The position numbers were made by a program, and so were the translations under genes. Shown here one piece after another: positions 6,503 to 7,357 of a DNA stretch of 7,357 nucleotides. Positions within the stretch are counted from its first letter, which is position 1; each line of letters opens with the position of its first letter. Source of the stretch: Sphingobacteriaceae bacterium (GTDB lineage Bacteria; Bacteroidota; Bacteroidia; Sphingobacteriales; Sphingobacteriaceae); contig JAIPAN010000052.1 of assembly GCA_021740025.1 (NCBI GenBank), forward strand, positions 1 to 7,357. Direction: 5' to 3'. The notes below the pieces were generated by a model. That model made no database searches, was not told where the DNA came from, and saw nothing but the letters and a program-made list of their open reading frames with translations.

Positions 6503-7357
6503 TATTGCGTTTAGTCGCATTTTAGTTGGACTTCTGTTCATTTTCTCGGGCTTAATCAAAGCCAACGATCCCTTGGGATTTAGCTACAAATTAGAAGAAT
6601 ATTTTGAGGTTTTTCACCTCACTGTTTTTAACGATTACGCAGCTATACTTGCCATTTTTTTATGTGGCTTAGAGATTATATTGGGTGCAGCGCTTCTTTT
6701 GGGTATATATGCTAAAAAAGTAGCCTGGGGCCTTTTGGGCCTTATTATCTTCTTTACCTTTTTAACCTTTTACTCTGCCTATTTTAAAGTGGTTACTTCT
6801 TGCGGATGTTTTGGTGATGCCATTCCACTTACACCTTGGCAGTCGTTTAGTAAAGATGTGGTCCTGTTCGTATTTATTCTGATTTTGTTTGTTTACCGCA
6901 GTCAACTAACACCACTTTTTAGCAAAGCTACAATGCAGGCAAGTTTGGTAGGGCCACTTTGTATTATAGGATTTGGTGCAGGTTTTTTCACATTGAAATA
7001 TGGCCCAGTGTACGATTTCTTGCCCTATAAAATGGGTAACAACATTCCCCAATTGATGGTAGCACCTCCAGGTGCTCCGCAAGATGAATACGAAATTCAA
7101 TATTCCTTAAAAAACAGCAAAACTGGTGCTACTAAATCGCTCACCGATAAGGAATACCTAAAGCAAGAAGTTTGGAAAGATAGTACCTGGGTAATTGTGG
7201 GCGATCCGGAATCTAAACTAATAAAGAAAGGCTACGAGGTAAAAATTAAGGATTTAAAACTTTCCGATCCGGCAGGTGAAGATTTCACCAAGCTTATTTT
7301 GGAGTATCCCGATTACCAGTTTATTGTGGTGGCCTATGATTTAAAAAATGCCGATCG
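6489..7357 (+). CDS. BT_3928-like DoxX/MauE-type membrane protein, 3' end cut by window
   Basis: This frame is open to the window edge: 289 codons are visible, and families of this kind usually run to about 360-380. The N-terminal part has four predicted helices (about 7-24, 50-73, 79-97, 121-137) with the DoxX-like phrase RILVGLLFIFSGLIKANDP and a conserved CGCFGD (105-110) between helices 3 and 4. A fifth helix (about 152-170) is followed by the family hallmark FLPYKMGNNIP and a soluble domain, probably periplasmic, from about 185. Adjacent GTG codons at 6483 and 6489 could both start it. I prefer 6489 because it gives MKKFSIAFSRILVG, a typical N-terminus. Both overlap the DUF1599 gene (by 20 or 14 bases), so translational coupling is likely. 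The paired cysteines and MauE/DoxD resemblance suggest membrane thiol redox or quinone-linked chemistry, but that is inference. The end, any later thioredoxin-like segment and the next gene are outside the window. Confidence 0.85.
   Translation, partial: MKKFSIAFSRILVGLLFIFSGLIKANDPLGFSYKLEEYFEVFHLTVFNDYAAILAIFLCGLEIILGAALLLGIYAKKVAWGLLGLIIFFTFLTFYSAYFKVVTSCGCFGDAIPLTPWQSFSKDVVLFVFILILFVYRSQLTPLFSKATMQASLVGPLCIIGFGAGFFTLKYGPVYDFLPYKMGNNIPQLMVAPPGAPQDEYEIQYSLKNSKTGATKSLTDKEYLKQEVWKDSTWVIVGDPESKLIKKGYEVKIKDLKLSDPAGEDFTKLILEYPDYQFIVVAYDLKNAD

Noticed and set aside
6906..7100. A 64-codon minus-strand frame near the right end
   Set aside because: It is antisense to the BT_3928-like membrane protein, which is open across the whole stretch and carries family motifs.

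Overview
This window looks like a chromosomal, housekeeping-type segment of a member of the Bacteroidota, probably a Sphingobacteriia/Chitinophagia-like lineage. The base composition is AT-rich. Three putative promoters carry the TAnnTTTG -7 box typical of the phylum, and starts lack strong Shine-Dalgarno sequences. Several protein families are also characteristic of the phylum: the DUF5723-OmpA fusion, the tandem DUF1599 protein and the BT_3928-like membrane protein. I see no insertion sequence, phage gene, tRNA, rRNA or CRISPR array. One short intergenic open frame might be a decayed gene end.

Layout from left to right: (1) a minus-strand gene for an 897-residue outer-membrane protein, with a signal peptide, a DUF5723-like predicted barrel, eleven thrombospondin type 3 calcium-binding repeats and a C-terminal OmpA peptidoglycan-binding domain. 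(2) An intergenic stretch with a candidate promoter for that gene and a strong bidirectional hairpin terminator that ends the next gene. (3) Minus-strand ahcY (S-adenosylhomocysteine hydrolase). (4) A 133-bp divergent region with a -7 box on each strand. (5) A plus-strand bacilliredoxin of the BrxA/BrxB (YphP/YqiW) family, closed by a second A/T-flanked bidirectional terminator. (6) About 200 bp without a recognisable gene. (7) Minus-strand folP (dihydropteroate synthase). (8) A very short divergent region, then a plus-strand pair: a TTG-initiated protein with two tandem DUF1599 units, and an overlapping GTG-initiated BT_3928-like (DoxX/MauE-type) membrane protein that runs off the right edge.

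Functionally, ahcY recycles the by-product of SAM-dependent methylation. folP supplies the pterin for folate one-carbon metabolism, so both touch the methyl cycle, but they are separate transcription units. The bacilliredoxin and the CGC-containing membrane protein both suggest thiol-disulfide chemistry, one in the cytoplasm and one at the membrane. The DUF1599/BT_3928 pair overlaps and is probably translationally coupled; its biochemical role is not established and is the least understood part of the window. I do not see convincing evidence of an exotic new system here. The most useful leads are the internal duplication in the DUF1599 protein, its coupling to the membrane protein, and the uniform repeat array in the OmpA-family protein.
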